Positions 1 to 8,552 of a stretch of DNA of 64,000 nt are shown here, one piece after another. Position numbers and translations under genes: made by a program. Origin of the DNA: Vibrio sp. HDW18 (GTDB taxonomy: Bacteria > Pseudomonadota > Gammaproteobacteria > Enterobacterales > Vibrionaceae); the NCBI RefSeq assembly GCF_011306175.1, contig NZ_CP049913.1, positions 558,001-622,000 of the forward strand. Direction: 5' to 3'. The notes beneath the pieces are model-generated. The model did no database searches. It worked only from the letters and a program-made list of their open reading frames with translations, and was not told where the DNA came from. Numbering within the stretch: position 1 is the first letter of the stretch; every line of letters starts with the position of its first letter.

Positions 1-579
1 TATAACCCTTATCATTGAGCTTTTCATCAATCGCTGCGGTATACAGTTCAACATCCGGGTGAGCTTTTTCTAATGCAGCAATCCCTTCTGGTGCCGCGAC
101 CAGCACCAGCACTTTGATCTGCTGACAACCTTTCTCTTTTAGTAGATCAATGGTGGCAATCATCGAACCACCGGTAGCCAGCATAGGGTCAACCACCAGT
201 GCAATACGCTCTTCAATGTTCGAAGCCAGTTTATTAAAGTAAGGAACCGGCTCAAGAGTCTCTTCATCACGATAGATCCCAACTACGCTGATCCGCGCGC
301 TAGGAATGTGCTCTAAAACACCATCCATCATGCCAAGACCCGCACGCAAAATCGGCACCACAGTGACTTTCTTGCCTTTGATTTGATCCACTTCAACTGG
401 ACCATTCCAGCCCTCGATCGTCACTTTTTCAGTTTCAAAGTCAGACGTTGCTTCATAAGTCAGCAGGCTGCCAACCTCGGTCGCCAGCTCGCGAAAACGC
501 TTAGTGCTAATGTCGCCTTCACGCATCAGGCCAAGTTTGTGTTTTACAAGAGGGTGCTTAACTTCAACAATTTTCATGT
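1..579 (-). CDS. upp: Uracil phosphoribosyltransferase (3' end outside window)
   Basis: Pyrimidine salvage enzyme making UMP from uracil and PRPP in the cytoplasm. The reading frame starts at the ATG ending at 579 and stays open to the left edge, giving 193 codons. The family is about 208 residues, so roughly 15 C-terminal residues are missing. The antisense text reads through the PRPP-binding region and towards the usual C-terminus. It is divergent from purMN, as in E. coli, where upp is followed by the uracil permease uraA; that gene would lie outside the window. The shared upstream region carries a PurR operator. Confidence 0.95.
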
Positions 580-664
580 CCAACTCCGGCTTCATTAATT
601 TAAACCTGCGGATTATACACTGATTTATGGATTTTTTTCGATGCTAAAACCGGATAAAAACCTT

Positions 665-680
665 ACGCAAACGTTTTCCT
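665..680 (+). promoter_or_regulatory. PurR operator between upp and purM
   Basis: The 16 bases ACGCAAACGTTTTCCT match the PurR consensus ACGCAAACGTTTNCNT at every fixed position. A plausible purM -10 hexamer (TAGAAT, 698-703) lies just downstream, so the operator overlaps the -35 region of purMN. Repression of purMN by PurR with hypoxanthine or guanine is expected; an effect on upp is possible but not shown. Confidence 0.9.
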
Positions 681-743
681 TTTTGTTTTAAGCCCTGTAG
701 AATAGCGCCGTTTTCATATCCAACTAGACCGAGGAACTTCCCC

Positions 744-1784
744 GTGAACGGTAATAATCCATCTCTCAGCTATAAAGATGCAGGTGTCGATATTGATGCA
801 GGTAATGCACTCGTTGAACGAATTAAAGGTGCAGTGAAGCGTACCCGTCGCCCTGAAGTTATGGGTGGCCTAGGCGGTTTTGGCGCACTGTGTGAGCTAC
901 CAACCAAATATAAACATCCTGTTTTAGTCTCTGGTACAGACGGCGTAGGCACCAAATTGCGTCTCGCACTGGATATGAAAAAACATGACACCATCGGTGT
1001 CGATCTGGTCGCCATGTGTGTCAATGACTTGATCGTACAAGGCGCAGAGCCCCTGTTCTTCCTCGATTATTATGCGACCGGCAAACTGGATGTCGATACT
1101 GCCGCAGAAGTGATTACTGGGATTGCCGATGGCTGTTTACAAGCGGGTTGTGCACTGATTGGTGGCGAAACCGCAGAAATGCCGGGCATGTACGAAGGCG
1201 AAGATTACGATGTGGCTGGCTTTTGCGTCGGCGTGGTGGAAAAAGAAGCGATCATCGATGGCAGCAAAGTACAAATCGGTGATGCACTGATCGCGGTTGG
1301 CTCAAGCGGCCCACACTCTAATGGTTACTCCTTAGTACGTAAGATTTTAGAAGTCTCTAAAGCCGATAAGAATGAGCTGTTGGCAGGCAAAACCATTGGT
1401 GAGCACTTACTTGCACCTACTAAGATTTATATCAAATCAGGCCTAAAACTGATCGCCGAACATGACATTCACGCCATCTCACACATTACTGGTGGCGGCT
1501 TCTGGGAAAATATTCCTCGCGTGCTGCCGGAAGGCACCAAAGCGGTGATCGATGGTAACAGCTGGGAATGGCCAGTAATTTTCCAATGGCTACAACAAAA
1601 AGGTAATGTCACCACCCATGAAATGTACCGCACTTTCAACTGTGGGGTTGGCCTCATCATTGCACTGCCCAAAGCACAAGCACAAGCGGCCGTCGCTCTG
1701 CTGCAAGCCGAAGGCGAAAACGCTTGGGTGATCGGTGAAATCGCAGCCGCGCATGGAGATCAAGCACAGGTAGAGATCAACTAA
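744..1784 (+). CDS. purM: Phosphoribosylformylglycinamidine cyclo-ligase (AIR synthetase)
   Basis: Fifth step of de novo purine synthesis: ATP-dependent closure of FGAM to AIR. The product is 346 residues, the usual length. It has the family's N-terminal SYKDAGVDI region, the glycine-rich GGLGGFGAL, the [10 protein letters not shown] motif, [11 protein letters not shown] in the middle and [12 protein letters not shown] in the C-terminal half. The start codon is GTG, with GAGGA at 731-735 as ribosome binding site. purN follows after 2 bases, so the two are co-transcribed from the PurR-controlled promoter. Confidence 0.98.
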   Translation: MNGNNPSLSYKDAGVDIDAGNALVERIKGAVKRTRRPEVMGGLGGFGALCELPTKYKHPVLVSGTDGVGTKLRLALDMKKHDTIGVDLVAMCVNDLIVQGAEPLFFLDYYATGKLDVDTAAEVITGIADGCLQAGCALIGGETAEMPGMYEGEDYDVAGFCVGVVEKEAIIDGSKVQIGDALIAVGSSGPHSNGYSLVRKILEVSKADKNELLAGKTIGEHLLAPTKIYIKSGLKLIAEHDIHAISHITGGGFWENIPRVLPEGTKAVIDGNSWEWPVIFQWLQQKGNVTTHEMYRTFNCGVGLIIALPKAQAQAAVALLQAEGENAWVIGEIAAAHGDQAQVEIN

Positions 1785-1786
1785 TC

Positions 1787-2425
1787 ATGAAAAGCATTGT
1801 TGTTTTAATTTCGGGAAACGGAACCAATCTACAGGCGATCATGGATGCTTGTGAAACCAGTATTCAAGGTGGCAAAGTAACGGCTGTGTTTTCCAATAAA
1901 GCAACAGCTTACGGTTTAGAACGCGCCAAACAGGCTGGCGCTGCCACCTGTTTTATTGCTCCTCAAGCTTATCCAACCCGCGATGCCTTTGATGACGCAT
2001 TGATGTCGCAAATCGACCTGTTTGCGCCTGATTTAGTGGTGTTGGCAGGTTATATGCGCATCCTAAGTGGAGAATTTGTTCGCCACTACCAAGGCCGAAT
2101 GATCAATATTCATCCTTCACTTTTGCCTAAATATCCCGGTTTGAATACTTATCAACGCGCGATTCATGCCGGTGATGAAGAGCATGGAACCAGTGTGCAT
2201 TTTGTGACTGAGCAGCTCGATGGTGGCCCAGTGATTTTGCAAGCCAAAGTGCCGATTTTCGAGCAAGATAGTGTCGAAGAGCTGACGGCTCGGGTGCAAG
2301 ATCAAGAGCACCGCATCTACCCTCTCGTCGTGAAATGGTTTGTCGAAGGACGCTTAACCATGCAACAAGGCAAAGCCTATCTCGATGGTGAAATGCTTGG
2401 CATGCATGGCTACGCGGCCGAATAA
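1787..2425 (+). CDS. purN: Phosphoribosylglycinamide formyltransferase (GAR transformylase)
   Basis: Transfers a formyl group from 10-formyltetrahydrofolate to GAR, the third step of purine synthesis. The 212-residue product has the N-terminal SGNGTNLQAI nucleotide loop, the NIHPSLLPKYPG motif with the catalytic Asn and His, and DGGPV further on. It follows purM with a 2-base gap and is closed by a clear intrinsic terminator, so purMN is a two-gene operon. Confidence 0.98.
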   Translation: MKSIVVLISGNGTNLQAIMDACETSIQGGKVTAVFSNKATAYGLERAKQAGAATCFIAPQAYPTRDAFDDALMSQIDLFAPDLVVLAGYMRILSGEFVRHYQGRMINIHPSLLPKYPGLNTYQRAIHAGDEEHGTSVHFVTEQLDGGPVILQAKVPIFEQDSVEELTARVQDQEHRIYPLVVKWFVEGRLTMQQGKAYLDGEMLGMHGYAAE

Positions 2426-2436
2426 TCTCAAATCGA

Positions 2437-2468
2437 AAAGGGTTGAAATCATTCAACCCTTTGTTTTT
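2437..2468 (+). terminator. Intrinsic terminator of purMN
   Basis: An 11-bp perfect stem (2437-2447 with 2452-2462) around a 4-base loop is followed by a T-rich run. It sits 12 bases after the purN stop. Confidence 0.9.
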
Positions 2469-2532
2469 ATAGCCTTATTTTCCAAATGACATCTCAAAAC
2501 AACTTGGCGTTGCCGATAGGAAGTGCTATCGC

Positions 2533-3378
2533 TTAATCGAGTGGTTGCTTTGAAGTCTGATATCCCGGTCGCCCCGGCGCAACATCCACATCCATCAACC
2601 AATGTGCATTATCTTCAATCCGTTCTCCAAAATGGAAAAATGCGAATTGTCCCGGCTTCATAGGCTGCCAAGTTTCATTACCAGTTAGCGGTTGAGTGGC
2701 GATCACTGACACCACATCATTCGGCGTGGTTTCTTCTTGGAAATTAATCTCGACATCTTCATCAAGCAGTGCCGCGCGGCCAAATGGCGCGCGGCGCGTG
2801 ATCCAGTACAAATGGTTGGTACAATACGCCATCACATATTCGCCGTTAGACAGCAGCATATTAAAGACACCAAGTGCTTTAAGCTCATCACAACACTGCG
2901 CCACATAGCGCAGCATTTCAGGCCAATCTTGTGGACCTTCGGGATAACGCTGCTCCATTTGATTCAACAACCAACAAAACGCCAGTTCGCTGTCCGTTTC
3001 ACCGACCGGTCGATGACGTCCAGTGACCAAGCTTTGATAACCCGTCAGTTGGCCATTATGGGCAAATGTCCAGTATTGTCCCCATAACTCACGGGTAAAT
3101 GGATGAGTATTTTCAAGACTCACTCCCCCACGGTTGGCCTGACGAATGTGGCTGATCACCGCACAACTTTTGATCGGATACTGCAAAACTAACTCGGCAA
3201 TTTTGGATTGGCAGCTCGGTTGCGGATCTTTAAAGGTGCGACAACCTTTGCCTTCATAAAAAGTGATACCCCAGCCATCACGATGTGGGCCAGTTTTTCC
3301 ACCACGCTGCACTAAGCCTTTAAAACTAAAACAGATATCGGTGGGTACATTCGCGCTCATGCCGAGCAATTCACACAT
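2533..3378 (-). CDS. yafJ: Class II glutamine amidotransferase-like protein (YafJ family)
   Basis: 281 residues. It begins MCEL, so Cys2 becomes the N-terminal nucleophile after Met removal, as in Ntn-type glutaminase domains (GATase type 2). Other visible family features are RGGKTGPHRDGWG and, further on, FAHNGQL. No synthase domain follows the glutaminase domain, so the acceptor substrate is unknown. It lies downstream of gmhA on the same strand (78-base gap), the same neighbourhood as E. coli yafJ-lpcA. Family assignment is firm; physiological role is not known. Confidence 0.9.
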   Translation of the reverse strand: MCELLGMSANVPTDICFSFKGLVQRGGKTGPHRDGWGITFYEGKGCRTFKDPQPSCQSKIAELVLQYPIKSCAVISHIRQANRGGVSLENTHPFTRELWGQYWTFAHNGQLTGYQSLVTGRHRPVGETDSELAFCWLLNQMEQRYPEGPQDWPEMLRYVAQCCDELKALGVFNMLLSNGEYVMAYCTNHLYWITRRAPFGRAALLDEDVEINFQEETTPNDVVSVIATQPLTGNETWQPMKPGQFAFFHFGERIEDNAHWLMDVDVAPGRPGYQTSKQPLD

Positions 3379-3456
3379 GGTTTAAACCACTCCTGATGAG
3401 AATTGATCCTTTCTTTAACCAAGCACCCAGCGATGATGGCTGGGCACGGGTCAGCC

Positions 3457-4032
3457 TTATGCCATCTCTTTTTCAATCAACTGAATGATGATGTGAATGA
3501 TCTTAATATGCACTTCTTGAATACGGTCAGCATAACCAAAATGGGGGACACGGATCTCAATATCTGCCACGCCAGCCATCTTGCCACCATCTTTACCAGT
3601 CAGAGCAATGGTTTTCATCCCTTTGGCTTGCGCAGCTTCAATCGCTTTGAGAATATTGCCTGAATTGCCTGATGTCGACAGACCAAACAGCACATCGCCT
3701 TTGCTACCAACCGCTTCAACATAGCGAGAAAAAACAAAATCGTATCCAAAATCGTTACTCACACAAGAGATGTGGCTTGGATCTGAAATCGCGATCCCAG
3801 GATAACCAGGGCGATTTTCACGATAGCGACCAGTCAACTCTTCCGCAAAATGCATGGCATCACAATGGGATCCACCATTACCACAAGACAGCACTTTACC
3901 ACCTTGCTTAAACGAATCCGCAATCAGTTTCGCCGCGGCGGCAATTTGCGCAATGTTATGATCATCGCTTAAAAATTGTTGTAAAACCTCAGCAGCTTCA
4001 TTCAGTTCATTACGAATTAAATCCTGGTACAT
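3457..4032 (-). CDS. gmhA: Phosphoheptose isomerase (sedoheptulose-7-phosphate isomerase)
   Basis: First step of ADP-heptose synthesis for the LPS inner core: sedoheptulose-7-phosphate to D-glycero-manno-heptose-7-phosphate. The 191-residue product is a single SIS domain with the motifs [17 protein letters not shown] (active-site His and Glu), [11 protein letters not shown] (phosphate binding) and ALTGKDGG. It is followed on the same strand by yafJ. In E. coli the gene facing away from this one is fadE; here a non-coding, ERIC-containing stretch takes that place. Confidence 0.97.
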   Translation of the reverse strand: MYQDLIRNELNEAAEVLQQFLSDDHNIAQIAAAAKLIADSFKQGGKVLSCGNGGSHCDAMHFAEELTGRYRENRPGYPGIAISDPSHISCVSNDFGYDFVFSRYVEAVGSKGDVLFGLSTSGNSGNILKAIEAAQAKGMKTIALTGKDGGKMAGVADIEIRVPHFGYADRIQEVHIKIIHIIIQLIEKEMA

Positions 4033-4104
4033 AACGCATCTCTCTTATGATGATTTTCATTTTGGGTGATTCAGGCTGATCCGAACCGAGCACAATCAGT
4101 CCTG

Positions 4105-4219
4105 CTATTCAATTGACATGAGTTTACCCAAACCAGCCAAGCTGTCGAGCATCAAACGGTAAGATTGACCACGAGCCGACAATCCGTCATGGATCAGTTG
4201 ACATTTAGCGGCTGAAACA
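4105..4219 (-). pseudogene. Possible 3' remnant of a lost gene
   Basis: On the minus strand the last ~35 codons of a frame ending at 4105 read like ordinary protein (ending SLAGLGKLMSIE, ordinary codon choice). Upstream the frame runs straight into hairpin and ERIC sequence, so any parent gene has lost its 5' part. I do not recognise the family. It may also be a chance frame. Confidence 0.3.
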
Positions 4220-4248
4220 ACAACAGGGAGATAGCCTCTCCCTGTTGT
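4220..4248 (-). repeat. Perfect 12-bp inverted repeat (terminator-like)
   Basis: 4220-4231 pairs perfectly with 4237-4248 around a 5-base loop, and overlaps the left end of the truncated ERIC. On the minus strand it lies about 90 bases after the TIGR03503-like gene and could stop its transcript, but only two T residues follow, so terminator function is uncertain. Confidence 0.55.
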
Positions 4249-4304
4249 GATTAGGGTGAGCGAACCTAGCCAACACCGCTGTAGCTTCAAGTAGAAAGGG
4301 GATA
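4243..4304 (+). repeat. ERIC element, right half only
   Basis: The segment with GGGTGAGCGAACC, GCCAACACCGCTGTAGCTTC and the terminal GGGGATA matches the right half of the full ERIC at 17674-17801. The left half is absent and is replaced by the 12-bp palindrome. Confidence 0.85.
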
Positions 4305-4339
4305 CCCGATCAGCCCCACTGATAACTCGATGGGTAGCA

Positions 4340-5599
4340 TCACTTGCTGTTTTTATTGGGCATATTCAATTGCATCGGTGGCTGCTGTACTTTCTCGCGT
4401 TTGATTTTGCGCAGTACAAACCAACCGGTTAGGGCTAACATCAACACCACAAGATTTCCGAGTATAATGTAGATGATGGTACGGCTGCGCTGTGCTTCAC
4501 GCATTTGCAGCATGCGCAGCTCTTGTTCCTGCTGTAGACGCAGCGCCTCTTCCTGTTGCTGGATCCGGCGAACTTCAGCAAGATTTAACTCATCCACCAC
4601 ACTGTAAGTCTGATCGGCGATCGGAAAATAGAGTTCACGCTGCGCAGCCAGCTCAGTGGCCCAAACTTTGCCATGCCAAGCATAATGACCCAATTCCCCT
4701 TGATAAGGAATCGTCACCTTGGTGGTCAGGGCACTTTTCTCCGCTTGAGCCTGTACCAGATAGTCGTCTTGGTAAGGATGACGATGAACAATATGCGCTA
4801 ATAATGAGCCGGGCTCAATCATACCTTGCTCTCCGGTGAGCATCACTTGATGCGGCGTGCCGCTGACCCGTGATTGAATAAAGGTAGTCAATATAGGATT
4901 GGGATAGACCAATACTTGTTGCTCTTGAGCGCGCAGGAACACACCATTACCTGAGGTAATACGCACCCGATATTTACCCGGCTCCACCGCCATAGCTAAC
5001 CCAACCGTAAATACGCCATCACCGGGTTTTTCATCCAGCAACTGGCCATCATCGGCAAATTCGCCAATCACAACTGGGATCGGCCGCGCCTCTTTCGCCA
5101 ATGACTCTTCATTATCAATATATTTAGTAAAGGTGACTTTAAGATGTACTCGATCTAAAAAATCCCGCAACAATAGCGGTTGCCCATTTGAGGTTAAGCG
5201 AGCCGTGAATTTTAGCTCCTCTCCTTGAAACACGCGACTGGGTAAGACATCACTGGTCAACTGCAGATCTGAGATCAGTTTGATGTGGTTTTTAGGTGTC
5301 ACTTTACCAATCGCTTGCCAAGGTCCTGGCATCGGATCATCAATCGAAATGATGTCCATCGATGGCTCTTGATACCAGCGAACATAGTCTGGATTACGCC
5401 ACTGATAATATTTGCGCCCATCGGGGCGCACTAACACCACAGGTTGTGAATTATTTTCGCGGTAAATCACGAAAGTGATTTGCGAAATACTCGGATCGAC
5501 GCGAAATCGGTTATCAAGCAGCGACAGACTCGACGACTGGTTAGCAAAACCACTGAAACTGATCCAACATCCCACTATTAACGCGAGAATCCTCAACAT
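4340..5599 (-). CDS. TIGR03503-type envelope protein, function unknown
   Basis: 419 residues. An N-terminal hydrophobic segment ending SGFANQ looks like a signal peptide. A large extracytoplasmic part (about 25-350) contains a PGKYRVRITSGNG stretch typical of beta-sandwich domains. A Gln/Glu-rich coiled-coil stretch (QQQEEALRLQQEQELR) leads to one C-terminal membrane span (IIYIILGNLVVLMLALTGWFVL) and a basic cytoplasmic tail. The frame opens at a GTG (5605), but AGGAG sits directly against it and is correctly spaced for the ATG at 5599, so 5599 is preferred. The gene follows dnaQ closely and is probably co-transcribed. The family name is from memory. Confidence 0.75.
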   Translation of the reverse strand: MLRILALIVGCWISFSGFANQSSSLSLLDNRFRVDPSISQITFVIYRENNSQPVVLVRPDGRKYYQWRNPDYVRWYQEPSMDIISIDDPMPGPWQAIGKVTPKNHIKLISDLQLTSDVLPSRVFQGEELKFTARLTSNGQPLLLRDFLDRVHLKVTFTKYIDNEESLAKEARPIPVVIGEFADDGQLLDEKPGDGVFTVGLAMAVEPGKYRVRITSGNGVFLRAQEQQVLVYPNPILTTFIQSRVSGTPHQVMLTGEQGMIEPGSLLAHIVHRHPYQDDYLVQAQAEKSALTTKVTIPYQGELGHYAWHGKVWATELAAQRELYFPIADQTYSVVDELNLAEVRRIQQQEEALRLQQEQELRMLQMREAQRSRTIIYIILGNLVVLMLALTGWFVLRKIKREKVQQPPMQLNMPNKNSK

Positions 5600-5607
5600 A
5601 ACCACTC

Positions 5608-6351
5608 CTAATTACGCCACAGGCAAGTGCCACTTTGGGCCACCAGATCTAAACGATCTTGATGTGCTTGTAATTCATCGGCGCTGGCATACAAAACCTT
5701 TAATGCTTTTTGTGCTGCACGAGCTCGGGTTAGTGATTCTGCGCTCAGATCGCCACTATTTTGCGTGGCTGATGAAAATTGCAATGAGGTTTGCCCACCG
5801 GTCATCAATAGATAAACGTCAGCCAAAATCTCCGCATCGAGCAAAGCGCCGTGCAACGTTCGGTGCGAATTATCGATCCCGTAGCGTTCACACAGAATAT
5901 CTAAGTTATTGCGTTTACCGGGAAAAATTCGCTTGGCCATCGCCAAGGTATCGGTCACTTTACAAAAATCGCTAGTTTTGCCCGTCGTTGGACCGAGTTT
6001 GGCAAATTCATAATCCATAAAGCCAACGTCAAACGGTGCGTTATGCGCCACCAGCTCCGCGCCATTGATAAAGGCTAGAAACTCGGCATGAACCTCTTTG
6101 TACTGTGGCTTATCACGCAAAAATTCATCGGTAATACCGTGAATTTCAATCGCTTCCAGTTGGATCTCACGATCCGGTTTTAAATAGACATGAAAATGCC
6201 GCCCGGTCAATTTACGGTTGATGATTTCAACTGCACCAATTTCGATGATGCGATGCCCTTCATAATGGGGGCCGCCTTCGCGGTTCATACCGGTGGTTTC
6301 GGTATCGAGGACTACGATGCGTTGGTATTCTGCATTGTTGCTGGTATTCAT
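5608..6351 (-). CDS. dnaQ: DNA polymerase III epsilon subunit (proofreading exonuclease)
   Basis: 3'-5' proofreading exonuclease of the replicase core. 247 residues, with Exo I (VVLDTETTGM), Exo II (VAHNAPFDVGFMDYEF) and Exo III (LHGALLDAEILADVYL) carrying the acidic metal ligands and the catalytic His. The C-terminal tail would contact the alpha subunit (dnaE, 14-17.6 kb here). It is divergent from rnhA with 56 bases between starts, the same arrangement as in E. coli, where the promoters overlap. Confidence 0.98.
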   Translation of the reverse strand: MNTSNNAEYQRIVVLDTETTGMNREGGPHYEGHRIIEIGAVEIINRKLTGRHFHVYLKPDREIQLEAIEIHGITDEFLRDKPQYKEVHAEFLAFINGAELVAHNAPFDVGFMDYEFAKLGPTTGKTSDFCKVTDTLAMAKRIFPGKRNNLDILCERYGIDNSHRTLHGALLDAEILADVYLLMTGGQTSLQFSSATQNSGDLSAESLTRARAAQKALKVLYASADELQAHQDRLDLVAQSGTCLWRN

Positions 6352-6407
6352 GAGGATATCTATGTCAGACTATGCCAATTCTTTGCGTGACCCAATAGTA
6401 TCAAATC

Positions 6408-6878
6408 ATGAACAAACAGGTGGAAATTTTCACTGATGGCTCCTGCCTTGGCAATCCGGGGCCTGGTGGCTACGGCGTCGTTATGCGCTATAAGCAAATC
6501 GAAAAAACACTGGCAGGCGGTTATCGCCTCACCACCAACAATCGGATGGAAATGCTGGCTGCGATCATGGCATTGCAAGCGCTTAGAGAACCCTGCCGCG
6601 TGATTCTCACTACAGATAGTCAATATGTTCGCCAAGGCATTACGCAATGGATCCACAATTGGAAACTGCGCGGCTGGAAAACCGCGGATAAAAAGCCGGT
6701 TAAAAATGCCGACCTATGGCAAGCGCTTGATCGTGAAACATCACGCCATCAAGTTGAGTGGCGCTGGGTCAAAGGCCATGCGGGACATCGCGAAAATGAA
6801 ATGTGTGATGAGCTTGCTCGCCAAGCGGCCGAAAATCCCACTGACGACGATACCGGCTATCAACCAGAAGCCAAATAA
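6408..6878 (+). CDS. rnhA: Ribonuclease HI
   Basis: Degrades the RNA strand of RNA-DNA hybrids. 156 residues, the usual length. The four catalytic acids are visible: Asp in [15 protein letters not shown], Glu in NNRMEMLAA, Asp in LTTDSQYV and Asp in [10 protein letters not shown], plus the basic handle [16 protein letters not shown]. It faces away from dnaQ and converges on the yafS-type methyltransferase gene. Confidence 0.98.
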   Translation: MNKQVEIFTDGSCLGNPGPGGYGVVMRYKQIEKTLAGGYRLTTNNRMEMLAAIMALQALREPCRVILTTDSQYVRQGITQWIHNWKLRGWKTADKKPVKNADLWQALDRETSRHQVEWRWVKGHAGHRENEMCDELARQAAENPTDDDTGYQPEAK

Positions 6879-6928
6879 CGCGGCATACTGACTGAATTAA
6901 AAACGTACCAATGAAAGTGAGTCACGAC

Positions 6929-7669
6929 TCATTGTTGCGATTTGCTGTCGACTCGGTAATTGACTCCAAGCGGAGTCAAGCGACGCTTCAAGCGCCATTG
7001 AGATCGCAGCGGTTTGAGCAGGCAGGTTCGTTTGCGGGCCACGATAAAATAGAGACTGCCAAGTGCGACGCTAGACTCACCAACTAGACCATTTTCTAAC
7101 CAAGTCGACAATGGACGATATTTGTGAATCGGCAACAAAGCATATTGCTCACACGCTACCACTTGGTAGTTGAGCACGCTCAACCAATCTTTGATCCGAT
7201 TAGGGGTGAACATCCGCCCACTCCACGGTAAATTATTTTTACGCCAAGGCATTAAACTCGCCAGACCAACCCAACTGATCGGATTAAAACCGGTGATAAT
7301 CATATAACCATCGTCAATCAACACCCGATCAACCTCACGTAATAAACCGTGCGGATCATGGCTGTAATCGAGTTGATGGGCCAAAATCGCCACATCAATA
7401 CTCTTTTCTAAAAAAGGCAATTGGTAGCAATCGGCGATCACGGTATGCAGTGGATTGTTCACATCGAGATGGACTTGATGTTGAATATTGCAGGTACAAC
7501 TGGCAAGCTCACAACTCAGACCGCCGAGCTTTAACATATGGTAGCCAAACAATTTAGGGCACCATTCATCTAAACGGGTCTGGATCGACTCGCTGACCCA
7601 ATCGCCATTTTTTAGTTGCGACCATGAGTGTGGAGTTTCAAGCGCTTTATCACTGCGTGCTGGTTTCAT
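6929..7669 (-). CDS. SAM-dependent methyltransferase, YafS-like
   Basis: 246 residues. A class I methyltransferase core is visible ([22 protein letters not shown] corresponds to the post-IV motif region; [23 protein letters not shown] to motifs II-IV), but the usual glycine-rich motif I is poorly preserved ([12 protein letters not shown]). Position between rnhA and gloB matches E. coli yafS. The substrate is unknown. Its start lies 36 bases from the gloB start on the other strand, so the two share a divergent promoter region. Confidence 0.85.
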   Translation of the reverse strand: MKPARSDKALETPHSWSQLKNGDWVSESIQTRLDEWCPKLFGYHMLKLGGLSCELASCTCNIQHQVHLDVNNPLHTVIADCYQLPFLEKSIDVAILAHQLDYSHDPHGLLREVDRVLIDDGYMIITGFNPISWVGLASLMPWRKNNLPWSGRMFTPNRIKDWLSVLNYQVVACEQYALLPIHKYRPLSTWLENGLVGESSVALGSLYFIVARKRTCLLKPLRSQWRLKRRLTPLGVNYRVDSKSQQ

Positions 7670-7705
7670 TGCTCACCGCCTCATCAAGGTAACCGGAGAC
7701 AACTC

Positions 7706-8482
7706 ATGTTACAGATCAAAAGCATACCCGCATTTAACGACAATTACATCTGGCTGCTGCAAAATAACCAACGCGACTGCATTGTGGTTGATCCGGGAGA
7801 CGCAGCGCCCGTCATCGCCTATCTGAGCCAACATCAATTACACCTAAAAGCGATCTTAATTACCCATCATCATCATGATCATATGGGGGGGATCAGCCAG
7901 TTGGTGCAGCAATTCCCCAATACGCTTGTCATCGGTCCAAAGCAGGAGTCGATCGCGGGCTTAACTCATCCAGTGCAAGATGGCGATCAAATTGAGCTAT
8001 TGGATCACCCCTTTACGGTGATTGGCTTGCCCGGGCATACCTTAGGTCACCTTGGTTATCTTAGCCAGCTTGGTTATCTTGGTCAGGAGCACCTATTTTG
8101 TGGTGATGTACTATTTTCCGCTGGCTGTGGCCGGGTCTTTGAAGGCACCATGCAACAGATGTTTACCTCGCTCAACCGCCTGCTCGCGCTACCCGAACAA
8201 ACCCAAGTGTATAGCGCACATGAATACACAGCTTCTAATCTGGCATTTGCTCTCGCCGTAGAGCCAGATAACCAAAACTTGCGTATTTATCATCAGGAAG
8301 TCAGTCAATTACGCGCCGATAACCAACCGACACTTCCCACCACCTTAGCCCGCGAAAAGTTGATCAACCCATTCTTGCGCACCGAGCAGCCCAGTGTCAT
8401 GCGCGCAGTTGCCAACCGAGCCGCCAGCACCGATCCGCTCGCAATCTTTAGCGCATTGCGTGAATGGAAGAATGAATTTTAA
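7706..8482 (+). CDS. gloB: Hydroxyacylglutathione hydrolase (glyoxalase II)
   Basis: Hydrolyses S-lactoylglutathione to D-lactate and glutathione, finishing methylglyoxal detoxification. 258 residues. The metallo-beta-lactamase metal site [10 protein letters not shown] is at about 52-61, with further ligands in LPGHTLGH and [13 protein letters not shown] and the C-terminal glutathione-binding domain after that. The frame opens upstream at 7628, but the family N-terminus ([16 protein letters not shown]) and a CGGAGA ribosome site fix the start at 7706. An 18-bp in-frame tandem duplication lies just after GHTLGH (8051-8086). Confidence 0.97.
   Translation: MLQIKSIPAFNDNYIWLLQNNQRDCIVVDPGDAAPVIAYLSQHQLHLKAILITHHHHDHMGGISQLVQQFPNTLVIGPKQESIAGLTHPVQDGDQIELLDHPFTVIGLPGHTLGHLGYLSQLGYLGQEHLFCGDVLFSAGCGRVFEGTMQQMFTSLNRLLALPEQTQVYSAHEYTASNLAFALAVEPDNQNLRIYHQEVSQLRADNQPTLPTTLAREKLINPFLRTEQPSVMRAVANRAASTDPLAIFSALREWKNEF
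8051..8086 (+). repeat. 18-bp in-frame tandem duplication inside gloB
   Basis: 8051-8068 and 8069-8086 are two adjacent 18-base copies that differ at two positions. They encode LGYLSQ and LGYLGQ. The insertion lies between the conserved GHTLGH and LFCGD motifs. Confidence 0.9.
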
Positions 8483-8552
8483 CGTTTACGCTTGTCACCC
8501 CTAGCGGCTGGCAAGTATCATCAGCAGCCATGAATAATAAGGGCTGTGTTAC

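Larger units (their letters stand above)
4033..4339. other. Gene-free stretch between gmhA and the TIGR03503-like gene
   Basis: These 307 bases hold the gmhA promoter region, a possible remnant of coding sequence on the minus strand (about 4105-4219), a perfect 12-bp hairpin (4220-4248) and the right half of an ERIC element (4243-4304). No intact gene is visible. A 61-codon frame crossing the region is mostly ERIC sequence and is not called as a gene. Confidence 0.7.

Noticed and set aside
383..598. 71-codon plus-strand ORF at the left end
   Set aside because: Antisense shadow of upp.
3423..3445. Hairpin between gmhA and yafJ
   Set aside because: Only a 6-bp stem with no T run; too weak to call a terminator.
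4105..4290. 61-codon minus-strand ORF starting inside ERIC
   Set aside because: The first half is translation of ERIC repeat sequence; only the C-terminal half looks protein-like, so it is listed as a remnant, not a gene.
7628..7705. N-terminal extension of gloB
   Set aside because: Overlaps the 5' end of the divergent methyltransferase gene and adds non-family residues; the ribosome site and family start point to 7706.
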